Source: Erodium maritimum (Eukaryota > Streptophyta > Magnoliopsida > Geraniales > Geraniaceae). From it: a stretch of DNA of 64,000 bases. The first letter of the stretch is position 1, and the number at the start of each line of letters is the position of its first letter. Shown piece after piece: positions 10,534-22,594 of this stretch. The stretch spans positions 43,603,039 to 43,667,038 of the forward strand of contig OY997590.1 in NCBI GenBank assembly GCA_963921825.1, read 5' to 3'. The notes under the pieces are model-generated. The model saw only the letters and a program-made list of their open reading frames with translations. It was not told where the DNA came from and did no database searches. Made by a program: the position numbers and the translations under genes.

Positions 10534-12221
10534 TGTTAGTCTTAGTGCCCGTAGTTCAATCCTAAATGTCCAAATGTATATATCATCGTTAGCAATAAAA
10601 TTAAAGCGACTTTATATTACTTATGTGTTGGAGTAATATATCGATGTGTGCTCTGATCTATGCCCACCATGCGAATAGAACCATAGATCGAGATAGATCA
10701 CACTCGATGGGTCCCTAGTCAACAAAGCTTCACTAGAAGCGACTAGTATGAAAGATGGCTCTTTATGGCTTACGTTCTGTTAGTCATTGGAATGGGATTC
10801 CGGAGTCTGATCATAGATATCATGTGGGACATGATATTGGACGACCCGCCCTGAATATGTGCCATAGATTAAGTCATGAACATATTCAGTGTTGTAGCTT
10901 GTCATGTATCCTTAGACCAAGGAGTCTTTGTGATCGCTATGTAGTCAACAACCTAGTTTGACCTGAGCCTAACGTTGTCCGTAACAGGGCTTCCATAACG
11001 GCTAGGATTGGCTTGGGGACGGGCTACATGAGTGACACGAAAGACGGCTAAGGGATTTATCCCTCATACTAAGGTATGGGAAAGATATCGGTTCTCGGCC
11101 GCTTGATCGAGAGTGACTGGAAGAATAGCATGGCCATGCACATGATACTGGGTATCATATCTTCAGTCATCTCACATATCAAGGAACGGTGATTGAGAAT
11201 AATAAGGATGACGGCTCTATGCCTTATCTCAATCAGGATATCGGAGATAAAAGGATAATGACAGGGACGACGGAAAGGTTAGAATTGACAGGGTCGATTC
11301 GTTATGTAGTGTCAGGCAATACTAAAGTCTCGTTAGTTGCCACTTAAATAAGATCAAGTAAAATGGGATTTTACGTTGATCTATTGACATGCATAAACCT
11401 AAGGGTCACACCGGAGGATGAAACTCATTGACACATTTATGGAGAATGGCCAAAAGGGAGTTGTCTCGGGACATGACCAAAACTGGGTTTTGGGTCATGT
11501 GCCCGTAAGTGAATAGGACTTTACGGATCGAGACAAGGCTTGGAGTCTTGGGATTGATCGCGTCGGATAATGTTGGACATTTCCGGTATGGAAGGCATGG
11601 AGGCGATGAGCGAATCACGGGACCTCGTTGGAAATGGCCACGGGCCATGTTCCAAGAGGCCCATGAAAGGCCCATGCAACCAAGGCCCATGGAACTAATT
11701 AATCAAGTCTTGATTAATTAGTACTAAGTAAGCAAGACAAGGATTAAGGTGTTGGTGATTCACCACCTAACCCAATCTTGTCTTGCCATACTTTGTCCTA
11801 TTTACACCTTACTTGACACCATACTTGTCCCATGCCTTTAGTTGGACAAGTATGGGTTTTGTTATGTTTAAGTCATCTTTTTTCAACATAACAAACACAA
11901 GACAAGAATAGGAAACACATTTTCTCTCCCTCTTCCATGGCCATTTCGGGTTTGGCTAGTTTCCACCTCCATTTTTGTGTTCTTGAGTCCTCAAAGAGAA
12001 GAACTACGTGGCTTTGATTCCCATGTGGATACGTAGGCGTCTTGGAGACTCAAGCCAATCATTCGTTAACCGGTGTTCTTGTTTTGGTAAGAGATAGTGC
12101 TGAATTTTTCTCTTATGAATCCATTCTTTGTTAGTTGTTTCATGGTTTTAATCGTCTCTTGGTTTGTATTGATTTTCCGCTGCGAGTTGGTTCATCTCCA
12201 ACCCTACCTCGAGACCCAACA
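10534..12221 (+). repeat. 5' LTR of the Copia element
   Basis: TGTTAGTCTTAGTGCC to GAGACCCAACA. It contains four consecutive inverted repeats at 11695-11895. No coding frame is supported; the 60-95 codon frames recur in every copy simply because the LTR recurs. Confidence 0.95.
11695..11895. other. Cluster of four inverted repeats in the Copia LTR
   Basis: Perfect arms at 11695-11707/11709-11721 (13 bp, one-base centre), 11819-11830/11844-11855 (12 bp) and 11858-11868/11885-11895 (11 bp). A fourth pair at 11733-11745/11774-11785 has one bulged base. The cluster is present in the other Copia LTRs in the window. Upstream of a probable transcription start it could form cruciform or RNA structure; function is unknown. 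Confidence 0.85.
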
Positions 12222-12222
12222 G

Positions 12223-12234
12223 TGGTATCAGAGC
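12223..12234 (+). other. Primer-binding site of the Copia element
   Basis: TGGTATCAGAGC one base after the LTR end, complementary to initiator methionine tRNA. Confidence 0.92.
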
Positions 12235-13777
12235 CGTGCTACCTTCGGGATTCACAAGACGGTGTTCAAAGTTTCGGTTTTGCTTGAAAGTTTCGTTTTT
12301 GGCATGTTGTTTTGCTAAATTGTTTGATAACATGTTTTAAATTATTGTTTATGGATTTAATGCATGTAAAATGAATTTTTGAAAATTATTTCAAATCTGG
12401 AAATTTTGAAAAAAAATTGATTTTTCGGGTCTCGGGAGCGGGACTCTCGGGGAGCCGAAACCGGGACCGAATGGGGCTTCGTTGGACGGAGCTAGGCCAA
12501 GCATGACCATTGGATGGTTGATATGCCAAGGCTAAACCGTTTTGTTAGTTATGACGAGTTTGGAACCGTCATGATGAACTCGAAGATCAAATGTTCAAAA
12601 GTTTCATTTTTGAACGGTTTCGATAAACCGAGCATCAAAAAATTTCGAAACTTGGCTATTAATTAAAACCGGAAAATCACATGATGTTTGATAACATGCT
12701 TGTTTGATAACACGATGTGTGATGTGATGTTGGCATGGTGTACATAATAGCCCCGAGCTCGATTTAATTATTTATCGCTTTTCACGGCCTACAAGCCGTT
12801 AGTGTTAGCGTGTAATTATTCTTTCAAGGTGTGGTCGTCGAACCACTTGTTTGTAATATTTATTTATTCCCGACCTGCGAGTCGTGTATTAAATTGTAAT
12901 TTTTTACTCAAGATGAAGAAAGGGCGAAAAGGTCATTTGGTGGCTTTTCGGGTGTTGGCATCGGCTTGGAGTCGGTGGAGCTCAAGAAGCTAGTGGGAGT
13001 TAGTTTAGGGGGCTATTATGTGCACATTTATCGCTTTATGCTTGGTTTAGTTTATGCATGATTAATTCTATGTGCTTTAGAATTGCATGCTTAACTTTAT
13101 TTACCGAGCATATCACCTCACATGCAAAGATAAAATTGGAATTTTAATCCTTGTGTGTGAACCCTTAGAACCGTCATTGCATTGGATGTAGTTGACGGGT
13201 TCAAAGGAAGAATTACATTGGATGTAATTTGAGGCATCATTGCATTTGGAATGTAGTTGATGTGCTCATCGCATCTAGGATGTGCCAAAGTTTTGAACAC
13301 AACTGGACAAGTAAAAGCGGGTCATGTCCGATACCTCCCAATCATCAACACCTTACTACCTCCCCGTCCTATGGGTGTCGTGCGCATTAGCGGAGCATCC
13401 ATGGGAAAGCGGGGTAGTAGGTTTGGACGACATATGTGGGTGTCGTGCGCATTAGCGGAGCACCTACATAGTGACGAGCCATAGTTGAAAATTGGTGGAC
13501 CCGACTACGATTCTCAGCCTGAGGTTGAGCTAGGGTAACAGATAGGGTAAGTCGTGTACATAAGTACATACCCTAGCCAGGGGTCACATTGGATGTGATT
13601 GGATGGATTCCTACCTACATAGCTCGATTAAGTGGTGAGCATTAGTTCAGCTTAATCGAGTGAATCAAGGATCTTGGTTTCAGATTCTAAAGGTTTAGAA
13701 TTGATTGTTGGTGTTTAAGCTTGATCTTCATAAAATTTATTCAGTTTACTGATTGAATTTTATCTGTTGTAGATCAA
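12235..13777 (+). other. Long non-coding leader of the Copia element
   Basis: About 1.5 kb without a convincing frame. A 24-base segment around GTGTCGTGCGCATTAGCGGA is repeated at about 13374 and 13440, and TTGGATGTA-type motifs recur at 13170-13280 and 13590. These may belong to the packaging or dimerisation region; that is speculation. Confidence 0.6.
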
Positions 13778-14482
13778 ATGGCAAATTCAGCGAACATTAA
13801 TAGTTTGTCATTAAAAATCATTCTTGACAGGGTCAAGCTAAATGGGACAAACTATTTGGACTGGTACAGAATTTTGAGGATAGTCCTCAAGTCTGAACGC
13901 AAAGAATATGTCCTTGACAAGGCTGTCTCTAAGACCATATCAGAGTTACATGAAGTGTCATCAGCCGCTGAGAAGAATATCTCAGGGATCTTCCAAGGAT
14001 ATTCTGATGGTCAACAAGGGAATTGGAAGTGGCAAGGGCTGGGCCCATGCGCACTTGGCAGGAAAGATGAGACACCTGAGAATGTCTGCTTCTACTGCCA
14101 ACAGCCTGGTCATTGGAACCGGGATTACAAGAAGTTCACGGCTGATCTGAAGAAGGGCAGTGGGACTGCGCCTTCATCAAATAGCCTGGATGATCTGAAG
14201 AAGGGCAGTAGGACTGCGCCTTCATCAGGAAACCTGGATGATCTAAGGAAGGGCGGTGGGATCGTGCCTTCATTCGGTATTAACTCTATAGAGCTACATC
14301 TCTCTACTTCCAAAGATTCATGGGTATTAGATACCATGACTGAATCTCACACATGCACTAATATATGGTGGCTGAAAGTAGGAGAGATTTGGAAAGCACG
14401 AAATGGACCTCAGAGTTGTGGCAACTGCTGTAGGATCCATGAGTCTTGCTTTGCCAAGAGGCCTTGTCTTAGTATTGTATAA
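13778..14482 (+). pseudogene. Copia gag and protease remnant
   Basis: The start MANSANINSLSLKIILDRV and NGTNYLDWYRILRIVLKSE match Copia gag N-termini. The middle of gag is mostly missing: the frame passes soon to the zinc knuckle CFYCQQPGHWNRDY, where the last Cys is Tyr. Three 48-bp repeats follow. The protease site is WVLDTM rather than the usual DTG, so it would be inactive. The first ATG, 13778, fits the family start. Confidence 0.85.
14144..14275 (+). repeat. 48-bp in-frame tandem repeat in Copia gag
   Basis: Two full units and one partial encode DLKKGSGTAPSSNSLD and variants. The copies differ by a few bases, and the third by more. Confidence 0.85.
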
Positions 14483-14594
14483 TGTATATTGCATACCTAC
14501 TTTTAGTAGGAATATTATATCTGTATCCGTGTTTGACAAGTAAGGATATAATGTTAATATTGGAAATGGAGTTTTCAATGTTCTATGCAATGAT

Positions 14595-15639
14595 ATGTTT
14601 TATACCAGTACTGACATGGTTGGAGGATTGTACATATTAGATATGGGTAACAATGCCTCAAGTTCTATATATTCCGTTAATACCAAGAGGTCTAAATCCA
14701 ACGATTTAAACCTAACTCTGTTATGGTACTGTCATTTGGGTCGCATAAACAAGAAGCGCCTATCAGCACTTCAGAAGTGCGGGCTTTCAGGTTCATTCGA
14801 ATTCCATTCGATCGATAGGTGCAAGGTTTGTTTGATGGGAAAAATGACTAAAGTGCCCTTTATCGATCGCGATGAAAGGGCGGGTGAATTATTGGGGCTG
14901 ATACACTCGAATGTGTGTAGACCAATAAGTTCACTTGCCAGGAGGGGTTTTAGCTACTTTATCACATTTACTGATGATTACAGTAAATATGGTTATGTCT
15001 ATTCGGTGAGACATAAGTCTGAAGCTTTTGATAAATTCAAAGAGTTTAAGACTAAAGTAGAAAACCAGCTCGACAAAGGTATTAAGGAACTTTGATTGGA
15101 TCGAGGTGGAAAATACTTGACCACAGAGTTATTAGATCATCTAAAAGAGAATGGGATCCTTTTGGAATGGACTCCTCCTAGGTCACTGTAGTTGAAAGGT
15201 GTAGCCAAACGGAGAAATCGGACATTGTTAGACAATGGTCTGTTCCATGATTAGTTGGACTGATCTCCCAATCTCTTTTAGGGGTTTTGCTCTAGAGACG
15301 ACCGCATTCATAGTGAATCGGGCTTTGACGAATGGTGTGGAAGGGACACCATTTTAAAAATGGTACGGGATGATGCCCGCTTTGTCCTTCCTAAAGATTT
15401 GTGGTTGCGAGGCTTATGTGAAACATTTGGTTTCGACTAAGCTCGAACCAAGATCTGAGATATGCACCTTCGTGTGGTATCCCAAAACAACAAGGGGATA
15501 CTATTTCTACAATCCCAGTGAGAACATGGTGTTCGTCGCTTGGGGTGGGGTCTTTATGGAAAAGAAGTTTTGTTTCCAAAGACGTCATTGGGAGGACTGT
15601 GCATCTCGAAGAAATTCAGGATGGTACAGATCTGTCTAA
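14595..15639 (+). pseudogene. Copia integrase remnant
   Basis: The zinc region is seen in YCHLGR and CKVCLMGK. In the catalytic core the first acid is Asn (LIHSNVCRP in place of a D), the second is kept in DRGGKYL, and the position usually held by Glu before RRNRTLL is Lys (VAKRRNRTLL). Stops break the frame at 15093 and 15189, and sequence is lost around 15250-15370. The later block LKICGCEAYVKHLV and YYFYNPSENMVFVAW belongs to the integrase C-terminal part. It could not be active. Confidence 0.85.
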
Positions 15640-15727
15640 ACCAATTGGCAGCCCAGTAGAAAGGAGCCAGAGATTGTCGTAGAGTAAGAACCAATTCCTG
15701 TTACAATTCCGGAAGGTCCAAGGCGAT

Positions 15728-16715
15728 TTGAAAGGATCAATCTTCCACCTCCAAGATATGGTATCCGGAGGTGACAATGAAGTCATGGTGGATCACGATG
15801 ATCCAGCCACCTTTCAGGAAGTCGTGGATGGGCCCAACTCCGAGTTATGGCTGGGAGCCATGAGGGAGGAAATGCAATCCATGTTGGACAACCGAGTCTG
15901 GGAACCGGTTGATCCCATCAATGGTGTGAGGACCATAGGATGCAAATGGATCTTCAAGGTGAAGATGGACATGGACGGCAACCCTCTGACCTACAAAGCT
16001 CAACTGGTGGCGAAAGGTTATAGGCAGATCCAATGGATTGACTATGAGGAAACCTTCTCCTTAGTGGCTATGGTCAAAATCGATCCAAATTCTTCTTGAC
16101 ATAACTGCGTATCATAATTACGAGATATGGCAAGTGGATGTCAAAACCGCTTTCCTAAATGGAAATTTGACTGAGTACGTTTGTATGTCTCGGCCCAAAG
16201 GTTTTGACGATCCGAAGAATAAAGGAAAGATTTATAAGTTGTTGAAATCCATTTATGGATTGAAACGAACTTCTCGGAGTTGGATCCTTCGTTTTGATGA
16301 AGCTGTAATTGGATTTGGCTTAATCAAGAACGAGGATGAATCTTGCGTTTATAAGAAGGCTAGTGGGAGCAATATTACCTTTCTGGTTCTCATTGAAAAC
16401 GACATCCCAACCTTGCACGAGACTAAAGCTTGGTTGAGGAAGTGTTTTTCAATAAAGGACTTAGGCGATGCTTCTCATATCTTAAGGATTAAGATATGTA
16501 GAGATCGCACCAAGAGGGTCTTGGATTTAAATCAGGGAACCTATGTGAACAAGGCATTGAGTAGGTTCTTAATGCTCGATTCAAAGAAAGGACTCTTACC
16601 CACTAGTCATGGCATTCATCTCAGCAAGATTCAGTGTCCTAAGACACCTGATGAGCTGAAAAGGATGATGAGAATCCTATGCGCCTGGGGGCAGGATCGA
16701 TCATATATGCCATGA
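15728..16715 (+). pseudogene. Copia reverse transcriptase remnant
   Basis: WLGAMREEMQSMLDNRVWE and GCKWIFKVKMDMDGN are the RT start. DYEETFSLVAMVKI and QVDVKTAFLNGNL carry the first catalytic Asp; the second block follows a frame break near 16090. KLLKSIYGLKRTSRSW follows. At the active site the YVDD motif and neighbouring residues are missing: the text runs FLVLIENDIPTL. The copy is therefore catalytically dead. Confidence 0.88.
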
Positions 16716-16857
16716 CATGTATGAGACCAGACGTCTCGTAAGCCTTATGTTGTACCAGTAGACATCATTCTAACCCGGGGGAAAGATGATGCTGAACTAG
16801 TCGTCGAAGGATGAGTAGACGCTAGTTTTCCAAGACAAATCCAGATGACTTTAGAAG

Positions 16858-17150
16858 TCAATCAGGATATGTGTTTACGCTGAATGGCAGAGCTTTAGCT
16901 GGGAAAGCGTAAAGCAAGATACCATTGCCGAATCTACGACAGAGGCCAAGTACATGGATGCTGCAGAGGCAGCTAAGGAGGCTATGTGGATTTGGAAATT
17001 CATGGCAGGGCTGGGTGTAATTAAAAACCCATCCAGTCCGGTGAATCCATTTTGCGACAACACAAGGGCCATTGCGCAAGCTAAAAGCCTAGATCGCATA
17101 AACAAATCCAAACATGTACTGCGGCGTATCCACCTCATCAGATAAATACT
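16858..17150 (+). pseudogene. Copia RNase H remnant
   Basis: STTEAKYMDAAEAAKEAMWI and FCDNTRAIAQAKS are the typical Copia RNase H blocks, followed by HVLRRIHLIR, where the family normally has an HI..HFIR pattern. The segment upstream (16716-16857) is badly degraded. Confidence 0.82.
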
Positions 17151-17287
17151 GAACTGAGGTGAAGTGAAGATAACCGATATTGCAACAGATAATAACATAG
17201 CCAACCCATTGACTAAGGCAGTGTCACTGCCAGAACATGTTAGACATGTAAAGTCGATGGGGACATATTGGAGTTTAGATTGGAACT

Positions 17288-17303
17288 AGGGCAAGTGGGA
17301 GAT
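17288..17303 (+). other. Polypurine tract of the Copia element
   Basis: GGGCAAGTGGGAGAT directly precedes the 3' LTR, as in other plant Copia elements. Confidence 0.88.
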
Positions 17304-18991
17304 TGTTAGTCTTAGTGCCTGTAGTTCAATCCTAAATGTCCAAATGTATATATCATCGTTAGCAATAAAATTAAAGCGGCTTTATATTACTTATGTGTTG
17401 GAGTAATATATCGATGTGTGCTCTGATCTATGCCCACCATGCGAATAGAACCATAGATCGAGATAGATCACACTCGATGGGTCCCTAGTCAACAAAGCTT
17501 CACTAGAAGCGACTAGTATGAAAGATGGCTCTTTATGGCTTACGTTCTGTTAGTCATTGGAATGGGATTCCGGAGTCTGATCATAGATATCATGTGGGAC
17601 ATGATATTGGACGACCCGCCCTGAATATGTGCCATAGATTAAGTCATGAACATATTCAGTGTTGTAGCTTGTCATGTATCCTTAGACCAAGGAGTCTTTG
17701 TGATCGCTATGTAGTCAACAACCTAGTTTGACCTGAGCCTAACGTTGTCCGTAACAGGGCTTCCATAACGGCTAGGATTGGCTTGGGGACGGGCTACATG
17801 AGTGACACGAAAGACGGCTAAGGGATTTATCCCTCATACTAAGGTATGGGAAAGATATCGGTTCTCGGCCGCTTGATCGAGAGTGACTGGAAGAATAGCA
17901 TGGCCATGCACATGATACTGGGTATCATATCTTCAGTCATCTCACATATCAAGGAACGGTGATTGAGAATAATAAGGATGACGGCTCTATGCCTTATCTC
18001 AATCAGGATATCGGAGATAAAAGGATAATGACAGGGACGACGGAAAGGTTAGAATTGACAGGGTCGATTCGTTATGTAGTGTCAGGCAATACTAAAGTCT
18101 CGTTAGTTGCCACTTAAATAAGATCAAGTAAAATGGGATTTTACGTTGATCTATTGACATGCATAAACCTAAGGGTCACACCGGAGGATGAAACTCATTG
18201 ACACATTTATGGAGAATGGCCAAAAGGGAGTTGTCTCGGGACATGACCAAAACTGGGTTTTGGGTCATGTGCCCGTAAGTGAATAGGACTTTACGGATCG
18301 AGACAAGGCTTGGAGTCTTGGGATTGATCGCGTCGGATAATGTTGGACATTTCCGGTATGGAAGGCATGGAGGCGATGAGCGAATCACGGGACCTCGTTG
18401 GAAATGGCCACGGGCCATGTTCCAAGAGGCCCATGAAAGGCCCATGCAACCAAGGCCCATGGAACTAATTAATCAAGTCTTGATTAATTAGTACTAAGTA
18501 AGCAAGACAAGGATTAAGGTGTTGGTGATTCACCACCTAACCCAATCTTGTCTTGCCATACTTTGTCCTATTTACACCTTACTTGACACCATACTTGTCC
18601 CATGCCTTTAGTTGGACAAGTATGGGTTTTGTTATGTTTAAGTCATCTTTTTTCAACATAACAAACACAAGACAAGAATAGGAAACACATTTTCTCTCCC
18701 TCTTCCATGGCCATTTCGGGTTTGGCTAGTTTCCACCTCCATTTTTGTGTTCTTGAGTCCTCAAAGAGAAGAACTACGTGGCTTTGATTCCCATGTGGAT
18801 ACGTAGGCGTCTTGGAGACTCAAGCCAATCATTCGTTAACCGGTGTTCTTGTTTTGGTAAGAGATAGTGCTGAATTTTTCTCTTATGAATCCATTCTTTG
18901 TTAGTTGTTTCATGGTTTTAATCGTCTCTTGGTTTGTATTGATTTTCCGCTGCGAGTTGGTTCATCTCCAACCCTACCTCGAGACCCAACA
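17304..18991 (+). repeat. 3' LTR of the Copia element
   Basis: Same length as the 5' LTR. The differences I see are a C/T near the 5' end (GTGCCCG versus GTGCCTG) and an A/G in TTAAAGCGACTTT versus TTAAAGCGGCTTT. Both lie in the first 100 bases. Confidence 0.95.
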
Positions 18992-18996
18992 GTATC

Positions 18997-19378
18997 TCGC
19001 GTGAGATAGAAGTTGGGTTAAACGTTGTGGACAGAGAGGTGGTCATTGTGTCTGCAAAGGGAGGGACAACAACAGCTCATGAATTATAGAGAAGAGAGAG
19101 GTACAGGAAGACAGCTCAGCAGGAAGAAGGACCACAAACTCTTCTCACATATATACTCGCTTGTAAGTGCTTTTAGGTTTAGCGAAGATTATAGTGAGAA
19201 GCACCTTGGAGTAAGGCGGCTCAGTGCCTGGAGAAAGCCTGAGTTCTATCTGTAATTTAAGCCAAACACTTTCCATTTCACTCAGTAAAGTTGTTTCATT
19301 TCAGTTGAATTGTTCTTGTTGATCTATTATTGTGAAGTGAGTTAAATTATCAGGTTACATTTTTTTAGAATCCTGACA
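18997..19378 (+). repeat. 5' LTR of X, right part
   Basis: Aligns with 48050-48431 of the 3' LTR and ends in TCCTGACA. It starts after the second GTATC copy (18992-18996) left by Copia insertion. Confidence 0.85.
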
Positions 19379-19379
19379 C

Positions 19380-19392
19380 TGGTATCAGAGCC
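19380..19392 (+). other. Primer-binding site of element X
   Basis: TGGTATCAGAGCC begins one base after the X 5' LTR. It shows that X is an LTR retroelement rather than a DNA transposon. Confidence 0.9.
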
Positions 19393-19407
19393 AACGATTC
19401 AGCAACC

Positions 19408-20271
19408 ATGGGTATGCCAGAACTGATTTCAGAGATTGCTTTGATGGAGAGAGAGATCGAAAGGAGTGACCAAATCCAGGAGGATTTGATTACACATTTG
19501 GGAAAGAAGGAGGAAGAGCTTGGAAGAGTTTCATGGTGGCGGGAACGTTATCTGAGAGATGAGTTGAATGCCATAGTAAATCGTGTTGATGATTGGCGTT
19601 CCTATGAGTATGAAATCAGAGGAGCTCTGGAGGTCGAGAAGCAACAACAAGCACAAATGGAGGCCGAACTCAAAGCAAAGAGAGAGGCCGAACTCGAAGC
19701 AAAGAAGGAGACCAAACTCCGATCAAAAATGGAGGTGGAAATGGAAGCCAAATTGTTCGCTGAAATACAAGCAAAGGTGAAAGCCGTAGTTGAGAAGAGG
19801 AAGCTGCCACAACAAGAACTTGAGGAGTTGCTTGCAAGGGATCATGTTTTGTTGTCACTCCGAAACATGTTTGTAGTTTAACATTATAACAATGGCTATG
19901 AATGGGTTTTAGGCGAACTTATAACCTTATTCAAAGATGAAAAAATGCTCATGGAAGTGAAGCTTGGATCTGGGAGTGAGTTGGATGAAGAAGAACTGGT
20001 GTTCGAGGCAAAACCTAAAGAAATAGATAACAGCTTATTATTGTTCTCCATGGATGCTGATAATATGACTACATACTACAAGGTTGAGGTAATGTTAACT
20101 CAATTTAAGTTATGCCCTTCTAAGCTAGTTAATCAAATTAATTGTCTGAGTGGATGGCCGACTGACATTGGGGTTTCTTTGAGTCCTTATGGATTGTTTT
20201 GGTATGGGCATATGGTAAATCAATTTGTGCAACCTAGGTTTGTGCCAAGCTCGTATCTGGATGGGTCTTAA
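19408..20271 (+). pseudogene. Gag-like coiled-coil frame of element X
   Basis: Starts at ATG 19408, 16 bases after the primer site, in a good context (CAACCATGG). The first 157 codons are charged and heptad-like, with 24-bp repeats (units like EAELKAKR) at about 19661-19756. A TAA at 19879 interrupts the frame, which continues in phase to another TAA at 20269. I recognise no family in either half. Position suggests the gag function of X, but no zinc knuckle is seen. The frame continues in phase into the E1 fragment. Confidence 0.6.
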
Positions 20272-20348
20272 AATATTGGTGCTGAGATTGTCAAGAATCA
20301 TGCTCTTGTTAGTGTTAAGTCAGGAATAGTCTACTATAAAAAAAATGC
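20272..20348 (+). pseudogene. Captured ubiquitin-activating enzyme (E1) fragment, part 1a
   Basis: NIGAEIVKNHALVSVKS corresponds to the E1 region with consensus GLGAEIAKN near the start of the N-terminal adenylation half. It is in the same frame as the upstream gag-like region. The fragment is cut by solo LTR B (TSD AATGC/AATGT) and resumes at 24599. No intron is visible, which suggests capture from a spliced RNA. Confidence 0.75.
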
Positions 20349-20906
20349 TGTAAGAACCTCCCCAGGTCGATCCTGGTCGAACCGGCGGATTCTGACGAAA
20401 GTTGACTTTTTGCCAGAAAAGTCAACCGATGACTCCAGGAGTCATTCGGGACATTTCTGGGACCCAAAATCTTAGCCGTCATTACAGTTAGCTTAGTTGG
20501 GTCGTTTCCTTTCAAACAGCTGTAATCGTGGGAAAAGTCAACCCGGGGTCATTTTCGGTCAAACGCGGTCCAATTAGAAACTAAACCTAATTAATTAATT
20601 GAGCTGGAATTATTTGAGCTAGGAGTGGTCCCCACATGGACATGTGTCCATGTTAGCTTGGAAGGGAAGAAATGGGTGCAAATGGACCATTTTACCCTTA
20701 ATGGTTGAACTTGAGAAGAGAAAGGGCAAAGGGGTATTTTGAGCATCATTTTCTCTAGGTTTAAGACACCAATTTAGACCAATTTCAGCCCATTTCTCAC
20801 TAGTGGCCGAAATTTTCAAGGGAGGAGAGAGAGAGAAGCTCCCATGGAAGCTTGAGGAAGAAGCAAGGAAAAGGAAGGGACTTTTTACTCTTTTCTACCC
20901 CAAAAC

Positions 20907-22594
20907 TGTTGGGTCTCGAGGTAGGGTTGGAAATGAACCAACTCGCAGCGGAAAATCAATGAAAACCAAGAGACGATTAAAACCATGAAACAACTAACAA
21001 AGAATGGATTCACAAGAGAAAAATTCAGCACTAGTTCTTACCAAAACAAGAACACCGGGTAACGAATGATTGGCTTGAGTCTCCAAGACGCCTACGTATC
21101 CACATGGGAATCAAAGCCACGTAGTTCTTCTCTTTGAGGACTCAAGAACACAAAAATGGAGGTGGAAACTAGCCAAACCCGAAATGGCCATGGAAGAAAG
21201 AGAGAAAATGTGTTTCCTATTCTTGTCTTGTGTTTGTTATGTTGAAAAAAGATGACTTGAACATAACAAAACCCATACTTGTCCAACTAAAGGCATGGGA
21301 CAAGTATGGTGTCAAGTAAGGTGTAAATAGGACAAAGTATGGCAAGACAAGATTGGGTTAGGTGGTGAATCACCAACACCTTAATCCTTGTCTTGCTTAC
21401 TTCGTACTAATTAATCAAGACTTGATTAATTAGTTCCATGGGCCTTGGTTGCATGGGCCTTTCATGGGCCTCTTGGAACATGGCCCGTGGCCATTTCTAA
21501 CGAGGTCCCGTGATTCGCTCATCGCCTCCAAGCCTTCCATACCGGAAATGTCCAACATTATCCGACGCGATCAATCCCAAGACTCCAAGCCTTGTCTCGA
21601 TCCGTAAAGTCCTATTCACGTACGGGCACATGACCCAAAACCCAGTTTTGGTCATATCCCGAGACAACTCCCTTTTGGCCATTCTCCATAAATGTGTCAA
21701 TGAGTTTCATCCTCCGGTGTGACCCTTAGGTTTATGCATGTCAATAGATCAACGTAAAATCCCATTTTACTTGATCCTATTTAAGTGGCAACTAACGAGA
21801 CTTTAGTATTGCCTGACACTACATAACGAATCGACCCTGTCGATTCTAACCTTTCCGTCGTCCCTGTCATTATCCTTTTATCGCCGATATCCTGATTGAG
21901 ATAAGGCATAGAGCCGTCATCCTTATTATTCTCAATCACCGTTCCTTGATATGTGAGATGACTGAAGATATGATACCCAGTATCATGTGCATGGCCATGC
22001 TATTCTTCCAGTCACTCTCGATCAAGTGGCCGAGAACCGATATCTTTCCCATACCTTAGTATGAGGGATAAATCCCTTAGCCGTCTTTCGTGTCACTCAT
22101 GTAGCCCGTCCCCAAGCCAATCCTGGCCGTTATGGAAGCCCTGTTACGGACAACGTTAGGCTCAGGTCAAACTCAGTTGTTGACTACATAGCGATCACAA
22201 AGACTCCTTGGTCTAAGGATACATGACAAGCTACAACACTGAATATGTTCATGACTTAATCTATGGCACATATTCAGGGCGGGTCGTCCAATATCATGTC
22301 CCACATGATATCTATGATCAGACTCCGGAATCCCATTCCAATGACTAACAGAACGTAAGCCATAAAGAGCCATCTTTCATACTAGTCGCTTCTAGTGGAG
22401 CTTTGTTGACTAGGGACCCATCGAGTGTGATCTATCTCGATCTATGGTTCTATTCGCATGGTGGGCATAGATCAGAGCACACATCGATATATTACTCCAA
22501 CACATAAGTAATATAAAGCCGCTTTAATTTTATTGCTAACGATGATATATACATTTGGACATTTAGGATTGAACTACGGGCACTAAGACTAACA
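20907..22594 (-). mobile_element. Copia solo LTR nested in solo LTR B
   Basis: A 1688-bp LTR of the same family as 10534-12221, reversed, flanked by AAAAC at 20902-20906 and 22595-22599. No internal DNA remains. It differs from the full element at several sites. Confidence 0.95.

Larger units (their letters stand above)
10534..18991 (+). mobile_element. Ty1/Copia element, young LTRs but dead coding region
   Basis: Both LTRs are 1688 bp with constant offset 6770, and I find only two differences between them. The TSD is GTATC at 10529-10533 and 18992-18996. Domain order (gag, protease, integrase, RT, RNase H) is Copia-type. The coding region is broken by deletions, stops and lost catalytic residues, so it must have moved using proteins from another copy or been assembled from a defective RNA. 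The same LTR occurs as solo or partial copies on - at 20907, 58286, 60714 and 63141. Confidence 0.95.

Noticed and set aside
11406..11690. 94- and 70-codon frames repeated at 11406, 18176, 58818, 61245 and 63672
   Set aside because: They recur only because they lie in the Copia LTR; they are on opposite strands of the same DNA and show no protein features.
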